Shown here piece after piece: positions 27,248-35,901 of a stretch of DNA of 64,000 nucleotides. Origin of the DNA: Streptococcus himalayensis (GTDB lineage Bacteria > Bacillota > Bacilli > Lactobacillales > Streptococcaceae). A model generated the notes under the pieces. The model saw only the letters and a program-made list of their open reading frames with translations, had not been told where the DNA came from and ran no database searches. Each line of letters opens with the position of its first letter. Position 1 is the first letter of the stretch. The stretch covers positions 1 through 64,000 of the forward strand of contig NZ_CP016953.1 of the NCBI RefSeq assembly GCF_001708305.1, given 5' to 3'. The position numbers and the translations under genes are program-made.

Positions 27248-28699
27248 ATGATTAAAATTGAAACTGTACTTACTATTTTAAAAAACGATGCGAATTTTCG
27301 TGAGATTATTTCAAACGGTCATTATCACTATAGCGCTCAATCTGTCGTATTTGATAAGATTAGCTACGATAGTCGTGCTGTCGATTCATCTACCCTCTTT
27401 TTTGTCAAAGGAGAAAACTTCAAACCAGCTTTTCTGGAGCAAGCCATTGAGGCTGGTCTGACTTACTATGTTAGTGAAGTAGATTTTGAGGTCTCCATTC
27501 CAGTCATTATCGTCAATGACATCAAGCAGGCTATGAGCTTGATTGCAATGGAATTTTACGACCATCCTCAAAAAAATCTCAAACTGATGGCTTTTACGGG
27601 AACCAAGGGAAAGACAACAGCTGCTTATTTTGCCTATCACATCCTCAGTCAAAACCATAAGCCTGCCCTACTCTCCACCATGAATACAACACTGGACGGC
27701 AAGACCTTTTTCAAGTCCACTCTCACCACTCCAGAAAGTCTAGATCTATTTGCGATGATGGCAGAAGCTGTCAGCAATGGTCGAACCCACCTTATCATGG
27801 AGGTCTCCAGTCAGGCCTATCTTAAAAAGCGCGTGTATGGCTTAACCTTTGATGTTGGAATTTTCCTCAATATCAGCCCTGACCATATTGGACCTATTGA
27901 ACACCCTAGCTTTGAAGATTATTTCTATCACAAGCGTCTTCTGATGGAAAATAGCAGAGCAGTCGTCGTCAATAGCGGGATGGATTATTTCGAGGTGATG
28001 AAAGAGCAAGTTTCAGATCAAGAGCATGATTTTTACGGCCCTCATTCAACCAATCAAATCACCCATTCTCAAGCCTTTTCTTTTAAAGCAAGCGGAGCAC
28101 TAGAAGGAGCCTTTGACATCCAGCTCATCGGTGGTTTTAATCAAGAAAATGCCCTTGCAGCTGGCCTTGCAGCTCTTCGTCTAGGCATCTCCAAAGAAGA
28201 CATAAAGGCTGGAATTGCTGAAACCTGTGTCCCTGGACGCATGGAAGTCCTAACCCAACAAAATGGTGCTAAAGTCTTTGTCGATTATGCTCATAACGGA
28301 GATAGTCTTGCAAAACTCCTTTCAGTCGTCAAAGACTATCAAACAGGGAAGTTGATTCTCATTCTTGGAGCAACGGGAAATAAGGGAGAGAGCCGTCGCA
28401 AAGACTTTGGTCTCCTCCTCAACCAATACCCTGAAATTGAAGTCATTCTGACTGCTGACGATCCTAACTATGAGGATCCTGTTCAGATTGCCCAAGAAAT
28501 TGCTAGTTTTATAGCACATGAGGTAGCCATTATCCCAGACCGTGAAACAGCCATTATCGAAGGCTTAAAACGCACCTCTGGCGAGCATGATGCCCTTATT
28601 ATCGCTGGAAAAGGGGCGGATGCCTATCAAATTGTAAATGGTGAAAAAATTCCTTATGCAGGGGATTATACCATTGCAGAGACATGCATAAAAGGCTAG
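27248..28699 (+). CDS. murE: UDP-N-acetylmuramoyl-L-alanyl-D-glutamate--L-lysine ligase
   Basis: A 483-residue Mur ligase. The ATP-binding loop TGTKGKTT begins at residue 117. A DDPN motif at about 404-407 replaces the DNPR of diaminopimelate-adding enzymes and marks addition of L-lysine to the peptidoglycan stem, as in streptococci. The reaction is cytoplasmic: UDP-MurNAc-L-Ala-D-Glu plus L-Lys plus ATP. The gene is divergent from the flippase gene that acts later in the same pathway. There is no Shine-Dalgarno sequence, and the promoter sits immediately before the ATG. A terminator overlaps the end of the gene. Confidence 0.93.
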   Translation: MIKIETVLTILKNDANFREIISNGHYHYSAQSVVFDKISYDSRAVDSSTLFFVKGENFKPAFLEQAIEAGLTYYVSEVDFEVSIPVIIVNDIKQAMSLIAMEFYDHPQKNLKLMAFTGTKGKTTAAYFAYHILSQNHKPALLSTMNTTLDGKTFFKSTLTTPESLDLFAMMAEAVSNGRTHLIMEVSSQAYLKKRVYGLTFDVGIFLNISPDHIGPIEHPSFEDYFYHKRLLMENSRAVVVNSGMDYFEVMKEQVSDQEHDFYGPHSTNQITHSQAFSFKASGALEGAFDIQLIGGFNQENALAAGLAALRLGISKEDIKAGIAETCVPGRMEVLTQQNGAKVFVDYAHNGDSLAKLLSVVKDYQTGKLILILGATGNKGESRRKDFGLLLNQYPEIEVILTADDPNYEDPVQIAQEIASFIAHEVAIIPDRETAIIEGLKRTSGEHDALIIAGKGADAYQIVNGEKIPYAGDYTIAETCIKG

Positions 28700-28722
28700 G
28701 ATTTCCCTGCCTTTTTTCTTTC
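28690..28722 (+). terminator. Terminator of murE
   Basis: AAAAGGC..AGG pairs imperfectly with CCCTGCCTTTT followed by TTTCTTT, overlapping the stop codon of murE. Confidence 0.6.
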
Positions 28723-28826
28723 TATCTCGTACTCTACCGTCATAGACCGATAAAATTGACCTTGTTCCTAGCAATTGCCATAGCTGTCCATCGAGCTTCG
28801 TCTTGAAATAGGTCAGCTTCATGTGT

Positions 28827-29040
28827 CATACTCGTCAACAATCAACATCTGCGATGCTAACTTACCTTGCTTCAACAGTCCAACGGACTATTGAAGGTTG
28901 GAAATAAGGAAGTGAGACAGAGCTGCTAACCTCCCGTTCCCCCTGCGGTTTTTAGGACACCAGCTAGGCTAGTTTTAGCTATCACCTTCTACAATTCTCA
29001 ATTGTGGAATCTAGTCAGATTTTGATGTTTATAGAGTATA
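28827..29040 (+). repeat. MITE-like intergenic element, full copy (about 214 bp)
   Basis: It starts CATACTCGTCAACAATCAACATC and ends GATGTTTATAGAGTATA, giving terminal inverted repeats of the form ATACTC...AACATC. It is about 75-80% identical by eye to 42975-43192 over its whole length, including AGGTTGGAAAT, CCTGCGGTTTTTAGGACAC and TTCTCAATTGTG. An internal inverted repeat (CAACAGTCCAACGGACTATTG) forms a hairpin. No coding sequence is visible. The 28723-28826 stretch to its left shows nothing recognisable. Confidence 0.7.
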
Positions 29041-29682
29041 AAACCGTAATTCTTCCTTATCTAGCCCCATTTGCAACTCATATTTTCCTTCTTGATTTGG
29101 AGCAATATAGCCCAAAAGAACCAAGCTATCTACAAAAATATCTCGTCGTTTCTGAGGAACTTGATCTTTTTTGACAAATTTCAACAGAAAAGTCGTCATA
29201 TACTTGAGAGCATATTCTGGATTGACATCTCCCAATACTGCATAAAGTGGCTCTTGCTCTGGAGATAGAGGATAGCCATGGTTGAGCTTATAAAAATAGT
29301 TGGACAAGGTCAGACTGTCACGAAAGATTGTTGTTGGCTCCTCAATGATGACCTCATTCGTCTGATTTCGGATTTCTGTTTGAAAAACCATTTTTTCAAG
29401 TTTAGGATAGAGCGGACTGTCGCTACGAATAAACAGCTCTTGATCCAACTGAACCTCGTCAAGACTTTCTAAAAAAGGAAGAGTTAAACAATAACGCTTA
29501 TTCTCTCGCTTGATCAAACCCTTTGTGATATACTGTTCTAACAAACGATCCAGGTGGGGAACATCCGCAAATTCCCGCTTGATATCTCGTAAAATCACAT
29601 CCTCATGTTGGTCTAAATAAGCTAATATATTACTAAAAAACGAATGTTTAGTCACGCGACTTGGATTGATAATCTCAATCAT
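29029..29682 (-). CDS. DUF1803 family protein
   Basis: A 217-residue soluble protein of the DUF1803 family, found in streptococci and lactococci next to ppaC. The start ATG 29682 is chosen because AAGGAGGG lies directly upstream; a longer frame from 29724 lacks this. The sequence begins MIEIINPSRVTKHSFF and is rich in charged helices; the first third (ILRDIKREFADVPHLDRLLE) resembles a winged-helix-like fold, which is speculation. Function unknown. The last four codons and the stop lie inside the MITE-like repeat at 28827-29040, so the native C-terminus may have been changed by its insertion. Confidence 0.75.
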   Translation of the reverse strand: MIEIINPSRVTKHSFFSNILAYLDQHEDVILRDIKREFADVPHLDRLLEQYITKGLIKRENKRYCLTLPFLESLDEVQLDQELFIRSDSPLYPKLEKMVFQTEIRNQTNEVIIEEPTTIFRDSLTLSNYFYKLNHGYPLSPEQEPLYAVLGDVNPEYALKYMTTFLLKFVKKDQVPQKRRDIFVDSLVLLGYIAPNQEGKYELQMGLDKEELRFYTL

Positions 29683-29705
29683 GTTCCCTCCTTGATAGAT
29701 AGGAA

Positions 29706-29729
29706 CAGGCTGGAAAACCTCCAAGCCTG
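29706..29729. promoter_or_regulatory. Hairpin directly upstream of the DUF1803 ribosome binding site
   Basis: CAGGCT-GGA and TCC-A-AGCCTG form a nine-pair stem with a five-base loop. On the minus strand it sits about 12 bases before AAGGAGGG. On the plus strand it is followed by TTTT. It could be a leader hairpin or a weak terminator. The rest of 29730-29963 shows nothing recognisable. Confidence 0.35.
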
Positions 29730-29963
29730 TTTTGTCATATTCTCATTTTATGGCACAGCAAATATTGCTAACGATGTTACTGTCATCAGTCCACTGGCAA
29801 ATAGATGTCATGGGCACTCACTCTAGAACAGGTTCTCAAAATGAAGCCCTAAACCACTTCGCCAAACTTTGCTGAAGCTCACTTTACCTACAGACTGAAA
29901 TACATTGAAACCAGGGGGTGCTAGCCTCATTTTGCATTCTAGTCTTCCAGGCTTGTCGTCCGT

Positions 29964-30899
29964 TTAAGCTCCAAAGCTTTCTGTCAACTGAGGCACCACT
30001 TGTTTTTTACGAGAAACAGCTCCTGCCAGGAAGGCATGGTTGTTTTCAAGTGTGAAGTTAAAGGCTGCTTCGACCTTATCCATGTTGCGACCAAGAGCCA
30101 GAATTTCAGAGTTTGAGTTGACAATATCCGTAATCATCAAGACAAAGTCTGAATAGCCATTTTCCTTACTTGCAGCTTCAATGGCTGCTTCGATTTCTGC
30201 TTGGCGCTCCAAAACTTCTGCAATATCAACCGTATTGACCTGTGCCACACGAACGGCGTTACCGTTTAATTCGAAGGTTTTTGCATCGATGTCAATCAAT
30301 TCATCAGCTGTTTTGCTAGCAAGATTAGTTCCTGCTTTGAGCATAGCAAGTCCGTATTCTTCCAAGTTAACGCCTGCTAGTTCTGCTAATTCTCTAGCCA
30401 CTTGTGGGTCGCTCGCATGAGTGGTTGGAGATTTGAGCAAGAGTGTGTCCGAAATCAAACCGGACAAGAGTAAACCTGCCACTTCTTTTGGTGGTGTCAA
30501 ACCATTTTCCTTGAAGGCACGATAAACGATGGAAGAAGCTGAACCAACTGGCTCCAAACGCATGTAAAGAGGATTTGCTGTTTCAAAATTCGCCACACGG
30601 TGGTGATCAACAACTGCCACTACTTCCACTTCTTTAATATCAGAAATAGATTGCTGGAATTCATTATGGTCTGTTAAGATGACCTGATCTACACCTTCTG
30701 CCTTAGCAGATTCTACCACGCGCGGTGCTGTTACCCCAAAATAATCAAGAGCAAAGGCTGTTTCTTCATTTGGTGTCCCAAGCGCTACGCTTTCTGCCTC
30801 ACGACCAAAAGCCTCACGTTCCAAATAGGCCCAACCATAAGAAGACGCAATCGCATCTGTATCAGGATTTTGGTGACCAAAAACTAACAATTTTGACAT
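29964..30899 (-). CDS. ppaC: Manganese-dependent inorganic pyrophosphatase (family II)
   Basis: A 311-residue DHH-family enzyme that hydrolyses pyrophosphate to two phosphates in the cytoplasm. With the start at ATG 30899 (GAGGTATAACAG upstream), the metal ligands fall exactly at H9, D13 and D15 ([11 protein letters not shown]), and the DHH motif is VVDHHRV. The C-terminal SRKKQVVP supplies the substrate-binding Arg/Lys of family II enzymes. A longer reading from 30917 would add six residues before the conserved start and is not supported. It has its own promoter and is followed by DUF1803, as in other streptococci. Confidence 0.93.
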   Translation of the reverse strand: MSKLLVFGHQNPDTDAIASSYGWAYLEREAFGREAESVALGTPNEETAFALDYFGVTAPRVVESAKAEGVDQVILTDHNEFQQSISDIKEVEVVAVVDHHRVANFETANPLYMRLEPVGSASSIVYRAFKENGLTPPKEVAGLLLSGLISDTLLLKSPTTHASDPQVARELAELAGVNLEEYGLAMLKAGTNLASKTADELIDIDAKTFELNGNAVRVAQVNTVDIAEVLERQAEIEAAIEAASKENGYSDFVLMITDIVNSNSEILALGRNMDKVEAAFNFTLENNHAFLAGAVSRKKQVVPQLTESFGA

Positions 30900-30931
30900 T
30901 CTGTTATACCTCATCATTTTTTCTTAGGTCT

Positions 30932-30960
30932 ATTATAGCATAAGTCTGCTAGCAGTCCAA
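30932..30960 (-). promoter_or_regulatory. Promoter of ppaC
   Basis: On the minus strand, TTGGAC (30955-30960), a 17-bp spacer and TATAAT (30932-30937), about 33 bp upstream of the start codon. Confidence 0.7.
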
Positions 30961-31240
30961 GTACTTAAAAACAATCTTACTATAGGTAGAACAATAGCCA
31001 TCAACATTAGACTTGTTCGGAAACTCCATGAGTTAATTTTAAACCAAGTAATATAGATAGGATTTTGAACTTCTTGTCTTTCAATATTTAAGTTTTCAGA
31101 ATAAGTCTATTCACGTTCTATCTTTTCAGATTAAACGCTATCACATTGGTTTATCCTACTTCGATGCTTGCGAGGCATTCTACCAAGATTTGCAAAACGC
31201 TTTCAAAAAAGGTAAGATAGTAATCAAGAAAGGAATACTT
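30961..31240. other. Intergenic region between ppaC and the M3 peptidase
   Basis: No gene supported. The frame of the downstream peptidase stays open leftward to about 31061 without an ATG, and this extension has no recognised similarity. I could not identify a clear promoter for the peptidase. Confidence 0.4.
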
Positions 31241-32938
31241 ATGAAATTTACAGATTATACCTATACACGTCCTGATTACGCTCTTATAAAAGAGCAAATG
31301 ACCGATTTAATAGAGCAATTGCACCAAACTACTTCTGCAAACGAAGCACTTGATATCGTAGAAAACATCACGAAAATCAATGCATCCATTGACACGCAGA
31401 TGAACTTGTGGCACATTCGCCATACGATTGATATGACGGATGAATTTTACAATGAGGAAACCAAGTTTTGGAATGAACACCTCCCCCTCTTTGAAGAATT
31501 AACAACTGCCTACTACCAAGCCGTTTTAGCTTGCCCATACCGTGCAGCATTAAGTGAGTTCTTACCAGAAACCTTCTTCATGTTGGCTGAAAACAAGCAA
31601 AAGATTTTCTCCTCTGAAGCTATTCCTCTTTTCCAAAAGGAAAATGAACTCGTAGACCAGTACAGGGACTTGATTGCGGGAGCAAAAATTGACTTCCAAG
31701 GTCAAACCTACAACCTTGCCCAAATGGCACCCTTTGCCCAATCAACTGACCGTGCAGTCCGCAAGGCTGCTTCTGACGCTTCAACAGCTTATTTTGCAAG
31801 TAAAGAAGAAGAGTTCGACCGTGTCTATGATGAATTGGTCAAGGTTCGGACTGATATTGCCCATACTCTTGGCTTTAAAGACTACGTCGAATATGGTTAT
31901 GCAGCCATGAATCGCTTTGACTACAACCGCGATATGGTTAAGGTCTACCGTGAAGAAATTCTCAAACATGTCGTGCCAATCGTACAAAAACTACGCGAGC
32001 GCCAAGCAAAACGCATTCAAGTGCCTAGCCTCAAACACTATGATTTAGCCTTGGAATTCTTAGACGGTAATCCAACACCTCAAGGAGATCCTGATTTTAT
32101 CGTCGGAGAAGCACAAAAAATGTACCACGAATTGTCAGCAGAAACAGGGGAATTCTTTGACTTTATGGTGGAACATGGTCTGCTTGACTTGGTTGCAAAA
32201 ACTGGTAAAGATAGCGGCGGTTATTGTACCTATATTCCAGATTACAAGAGTCCGTTTATCTTTTCGAACTTCAATGGAACAAGTGGCGACATTGATGTCT
32301 TGACCCATGAAGCTGGGCATGCCTTCCAAGTCTATCGTTCACGTTGGATTGCCAGCCCTGAAGTTATCTGGCCAACTTATGAAACCTGTGAAATCCACTC
32401 CATGTCTATGGAATTTATGACCTGGTCTTGGATGGATCGCTTCTTTAAAGAACAGGTGAACAAATATAAATTTGGTCACCTAGCAGGCGCCCTTCTCTTC
32501 TTGCCCTATGGGGTTCTGGTCGATCATTTCCAACATGAAATTTATGAAAATCCAACCATGACACCTGCAGAACGCAAGGCAACTTGGAAACGTTTGGAAG
32601 AACTCTATCTGCCTGACCGTGATTTCTCTGAATCAGAAGCACTTAACCGTGGTATCTTCTGGTACCGTCAAGGACATATCTTTGCAAGTCCGTTCTACTA
32701 CATTGACTATACTTTAGCCCAAGTCTGCGCCCTCCAATTCTGGAAACGCACGCAAGTAGACAAGGACGAAACTGCTTGGGAAGATTACCTTCGTATCTGT
32801 GACCTCGGTGGAACAAAATCCTTCCTTCAAGTCGTTGCTGCTGCAAATCTTGAATCACCCTTTAAATCAGGGGCTCTTCTTGCAACCACCAAGGCGGCTA
32901 GCGATTGGTTGGACAGCGTAGATGATGCAACTTTCTAG
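31241..32938 (+). CDS. M3-family (PepF-type) oligoendopeptidase
   Basis: A 565-residue zinc metallopeptidase. The active-site motif THEAGHAF lies at about residues 355-362, and the third zinc ligand is expected in the ETCEIHSMSMEF segment that follows. M3 peptidases of the oligoendopeptidase F group cleave short peptides in the cytoplasm and help use imported peptides. The start ATG 31241 has AAAGGA upstream; an in-frame TTG at 31190 would extend it without support. The length matches the shorter streptococcal M3 proteins rather than the ~600-residue PepB/PepF forms. Confidence 0.88.
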   Translation: MKFTDYTYTRPDYALIKEQMTDLIEQLHQTTSANEALDIVENITKINASIDTQMNLWHIRHTIDMTDEFYNEETKFWNEHLPLFEELTTAYYQAVLACPYRAALSEFLPETFFMLAENKQKIFSSEAIPLFQKENELVDQYRDLIAGAKIDFQGQTYNLAQMAPFAQSTDRAVRKAASDASTAYFASKEEEFDRVYDELVKVRTDIAHTLGFKDYVEYGYAAMNRFDYNRDMVKVYREEILKHVVPIVQKLRERQAKRIQVPSLKHYDLALEFLDGNPTPQGDPDFIVGEAQKMYHELSAETGEFFDFMVEHGLLDLVAKTGKDSGGYCTYIPDYKSPFIFSNFNGTSGDIDVLTHEAGHAFQVYRSRWIASPEVIWPTYETCEIHSMSMEFMTWSWMDRFFKEQVNKYKFGHLAGALLFLPYGVLVDHFQHEIYENPTMTPAERKATWKRLEELYLPDRDFSESEALNRGIFWYRQGHIFASPFYYIDYTLAQVCALQFWKRTQVDKDETAWEDYLRICDLGGTKSFLQVVAAANLESPFKSGALLATTKAASDWLDSVDDATF

Positions 32939-32945
32939 GAGACGC

Positions 32946-33055
32946 TATGCACATCCATACTTTTCATCTGCTAAAACATCACCCTATTTGACTTACGTAA
33001 CCTACTTCATGTTGCACCAAAAATAAATAGGTTTACATCAAATGCCTATTTTTGA
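32946..33055 (+). repeat. Intergenic repeat family R2, copy 2
   Basis: It shares TACTTTTCATCTGCTAAAA and TATTTTTGAAATTAC, at matching distance, with the copy at 25262-25378 in opposite orientation. It also shares AAAAATAAATAG with the copy near 815-893. It contains no open frame of note. Confidence 0.6.
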
Positions 33056-33091
33056 AATTACATGGGTACAACATTTAATATATGAGAGATA

Positions 33092-33147
33092 AAAAAGCGA
33101 ACAAGACAGAATTCTGAAGGTCAGAAAACTAGTTTTGTTCGCTTTTC
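33092..33147. terminator. Bidirectional terminator between the M3 peptidase and pflA
   Basis: AAAAGCGAACAA (33093-33104) pairs perfectly with TTGTTCGCTTTT (33135-33146), with A and T runs on the outer sides so it serves both converging genes. Confidence 0.85.
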
Positions 33148-33210
33148 TATTAGGATTGGGCTTTCACCCCAACATATTTATCTATTTAAACAATCATAAT
33201 CACAAGAGTA

Positions 33211-34008
33211 TCAGCTGCCATGCACACGTTTGAGATAATCTTGGTAATTTTCCGTATGCATGAGTTTCTTGGCATTGTCTACCCGATCCTTGGTCGGCGG
33301 TTTGACACCTGCCAAGGGGTAAGGAATTCCCAATTCCCGCCATTTAAACTCACCCATGGTGTGATAAGGCAGAATTTCAAAACGATCAACATTTTTCAGT
33401 GTTTGAACAAATTCGCCCAATTCTTTCAAATCTTCATCACGGTCTGTCAAGCCAGGCACCAAGACATGACGAATCCAAACTGGTTTGCCCATATCAGAAA
33501 GATACTTGGCACAGTCCAAAATATTTTTATTGGTTTGACTCGTCACAATTTTATGCTGCTCTTCGTTGATTTCTTTGATATCTAAGAGAACCAAGTCCGT
33601 CACTGCCATTAAACGGTCAAACTTCACCAGATATTCTGGCTTATTGCGAAAAGGAAGGGCACAGGTATCCAGCGTACAATGAATGCCCAGCTCATGTGCC
33701 TTTGTGAAAAGAGCAATCAAAAAATCAATCTGTAGGAGAGCTTCCCCACCAGAGACAGTAATACCTCCGTGCTTGCCCCAAAAACCACGGTAACGAAGAG
33801 CTTCTTTCAAGACATCATCCACCGTCCGTTCACGCGCCTTATTGCTCTCCATTGCCCATGTATCTGGGTTATGGCAGTACTGGCAACGCATTTTACAGCC
33901 TTGTAAAAAGACAATAAAGCGAATCCCAGGACCATCTACCGAACCAAAACTCTCCGTAGAATGCACCAAACCTGTTACTTGTCCATAATCAATCGTTTCT
34001 TGTTCCAT
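33211..34008 (-). CDS. pflA: Pyruvate formate-lyase-activating enzyme (radical SAM)
   Basis: A 265-residue radical SAM enzyme that installs the glycyl radical on pyruvate formate-lyase for anaerobic mixed-acid fermentation. The [4Fe-4S] cysteines C38, C42 and C45 are in GCKMRCQYCHNP, and the SAM-binding glycine motif reads TVSGGEALLQ. The start is taken at ATG 34008, nine bases after AAGAGGG; an ATG two codons earlier (34014) sits almost on top of that site. An extended -10 promoter (TGTTATAAT, 34042-34050) and a near-cre sequence lie upstream, in line with known CcpA control of this pathway. No pfl gene is in the window. Confidence 0.92.
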   Translation of the reverse strand: MEQETIDYGQVTGLVHSTESFGSVDGPGIRFIVFLQGCKMRCQYCHNPDTWAMESNKARERTVDDVLKEALRYRGFWGKHGGITVSGGEALLQIDFLIALFTKAHELGIHCTLDTCALPFRNKPEYLVKFDRLMAVTDLVLLDIKEINEEQHKIVTSQTNKNILDCAKYLSDMGKPVWIRHVLVPGLTDRDEDLKELGEFVQTLKNVDRFEILPYHTMGEFKWRELGIPYPLAGVKPPTKDRVDNAKKLMHTENYQDYLKRVHGS

Positions 34009-34021
34009 TGCCATACCCTCT

Positions 34022-34035
34022 TGAAAACGTTTTAT
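34022..34035. promoter_or_regulatory. Possible CcpA (cre) site in the pflA leader
   Basis: TGAAAACGTTTTAT matches the cre consensus TGWAANCGNTNWCA except for the last two bases. It lies between the pflA -10 box and the start codon. Confidence 0.4.
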
Positions 34036-34199
34036 ATCCTTATTATAACATTTATCAGTGGAAAATCTCCTATTTTGTCTATTTTTTAGAAAACAATCTG
34101 TTTTTCAAGAACTATTTTCATGTACTATAACAGAAAAAGGAGATAAAAGGCTCTTTCATCTCCTTAGACTTTCTCATAAACTTTTCAATCAACCAGCTT

Positions 34200-35825
34200 T
34201 TATCGAAGGATAATCGCTAGCGTTTCATAGGCTCGCAAGCAAATGCTTTCGTCAATCTTGCTGTCAGCATAGTTACCAATCAGCACTTGGGCTTCTCGGT
34301 ATTCTTCTGGCAAAGTCAGGCTGACTGCATCAGCATAAAAGTTATTCAAGACTAAAAGTTTTTGTCCTTGGTACTGGCGTTCAAAAGCATAAATCTGCTG
34401 ACTATCCACAAAGGCTGGCACATAGTTCCCTTCTGCAATAATCTTTTCTTTTTTTCGAAGGGCAATTAGCTCCTTATAAAAATTGAAAATTAAACCTTTT
34501 TGTTCAGCTTCTACATTGATAGTTTGGTAAGATTTGCCTACCTTCAACCAAGGGGTTCCTGTGGAAAAGCCCGCGTTCAAACTTGCATCCCATTGCATTG
34601 GAATTCGTGTATTGTCGCGCGATTTTGCCTTGATGATAGCTAGTGCTTCCTCTTCTGACTTTCCTTCTGCAAGCAAGATTCGATAGGCATTCAAACTTTC
34701 CACATCTACATAATCGGCCATCGAATCATAGTCTGGATCGAGCATGCCAATCTCTTCACCCATGTATATATAAGGTGTGCCGCGGGATAAATGAATGCTC
34801 GCTGCTAACATGGTGGCCCCTTCTGATCGGAACTGTTTGACATCCACAAAACGATTAAGGGCACGCGGTTGGTCATGATTATTCCAAAACAGAGCACTCC
34901 AACCGTTCTGCTCACTCATTTCCTGCCCCCAAGTATGGAACAAGGTTTTTAATTCTTCAAAGTCAAAAGCCTTCAAAGTCCATTTTTGACCCTCTTCATA
35001 ATCCACTTTTAGATGATGAAAATTAAAAGCCATCGACAATTCATTGCGATCTGGAGCTGAATACAGGACACAATTTTCAATAGTGGTTGAGCTCATCTCT
35101 CCAACAGTCATAAAGCTTTCATCCGCTCCAAAGGTTGCCTTGTTCATCATCTGCAGATAATCATGAGTGATAGGCCGATCGGTATAAGCGGGTTTTCCAT
35201 CATTGATAGGGCAATTCTCTAAAACTTCGTCTTTACCAATCAAGTTAATCACATCAAAACGAAATCCTTTGACTCCCTTGTCTTTCCAGAAATTGACCAC
35301 CTGAAACAGTTCCTTACGGACTTGGGGATTGCGCCAATTCAAATCTGCCTGACTTTCGTCAAAAAGATGAAGATAATATTTGCCAGTATCTCCAAAAGGA
35401 GCCCAAGCACTCCCTCCAAACTTAGAAACCCAGTCCGTTGGCTCCTCGCGTAGGATAAAAAAGTCTTGGTAATACTCATCGCCAGCAAGGGCTTTTTGGA
35501 ACCATTCATGCTCTATCGAACAGTGATTTAACACCATATCTAGCATAAATTCAATGCCCTGCTCTTTTCCAGCTTCAATCATTTCCTCAAAATCTGCCAT
35601 ATCCCCAAACAAGGGATTGATAGCCTTATAATCAGAAATATCATAGCCATTATCACGCTGTGGGCTTGGATAAAATGGATTCAGCCAGACCATATCGACA
35701 CCAAGCTCTTTCAAGTAAGGGATTTTCTCAATAATCCCTCGAAAATCTCCAATCCCATTTCCAGTCGTATCCTTAAACGATTTTGGATAAATTTGATAGA
35801 CAACTTTGCTCTTATCTACTACCAT
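34200..35825 (-). CDS. treC: Trehalose-6-phosphate hydrolase (alpha,alpha-phosphotrehalase, GH13)
   Basis: A 541-residue GH13 glycosidase that splits cytoplasmic trehalose-6-phosphate into glucose and glucose-6-phosphate. The GH13 regions are in order: DMVLNH (about 96-101), GFRFDVINL with nucleophile D191, VGEMSS with acid E243, and NNHDQ with D318. The assignment over oligo-1,6-glucosidase rests on its place after a trehalose PTS gene with a TreR-type regulator. The Shine-Dalgarno sequence is weak (AAGAAAAG), and a hairpin at 35862-35892 separates it from treP, so its level may depend on read-through from treP. Confidence 0.9.
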   Translation of the reverse strand: MVVDKSKVVYQIYPKSFKDTTGNGIGDFRGIIEKIPYLKELGVDMVWLNPFYPSPQRDNGYDISDYKAINPLFGDMADFEEMIEAGKEQGIEFMLDMVLNHCSIEHEWFQKALAGDEYYQDFFILREEPTDWVSKFGGSAWAPFGDTGKYYLHLFDESQADLNWRNPQVRKELFQVVNFWKDKGVKGFRFDVINLIGKDEVLENCPINDGKPAYTDRPITHDYLQMMNKATFGADESFMTVGEMSSTTIENCVLYSAPDRNELSMAFNFHHLKVDYEEGQKWTLKAFDFEELKTLFHTWGQEMSEQNGWSALFWNNHDQPRALNRFVDVKQFRSEGATMLAASIHLSRGTPYIYMGEEIGMLDPDYDSMADYVDVESLNAYRILLAEGKSEEEALAIIKAKSRDNTRIPMQWDASLNAGFSTGTPWLKVGKSYQTINVEAEQKGLIFNFYKELIALRKKEKIIAEGNYVPAFVDSQQIYAFERQYQGQKLLVLNNFYADAVSLTLPEEYREAQVLIGNYADSKIDESICLRAYETLAIILR

Positions 35826-35861
35826 AAGCTTCTTTTCTTATTATTCCTCTCTAAACAGAAG

Positions 35862-35892
35862 GAAGGGGTGAGACAAACCTCCACTCCCCTTC
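35862..35892 (-). promoter_or_regulatory. Hairpin between treP and treC
   Basis: GAAGGGG (35862-35868) pairs with CCCCTTC (35886-35892), with an additional GAG/CTC helix inside. No T-run follows on the minus strand, so it is more likely an mRNA-processing or stabilising hairpin than a terminator. Confidence 0.45.
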
Positions 35893-35901
35893 TCCAACTT
35901 T

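Noticed and set aside
31061..31240. Open frame continuing upstream of the M3 peptidase, possibly a decayed gene
   Set aside because: It has no ATG start and no recognisable similarity; I cannot distinguish it from chance.
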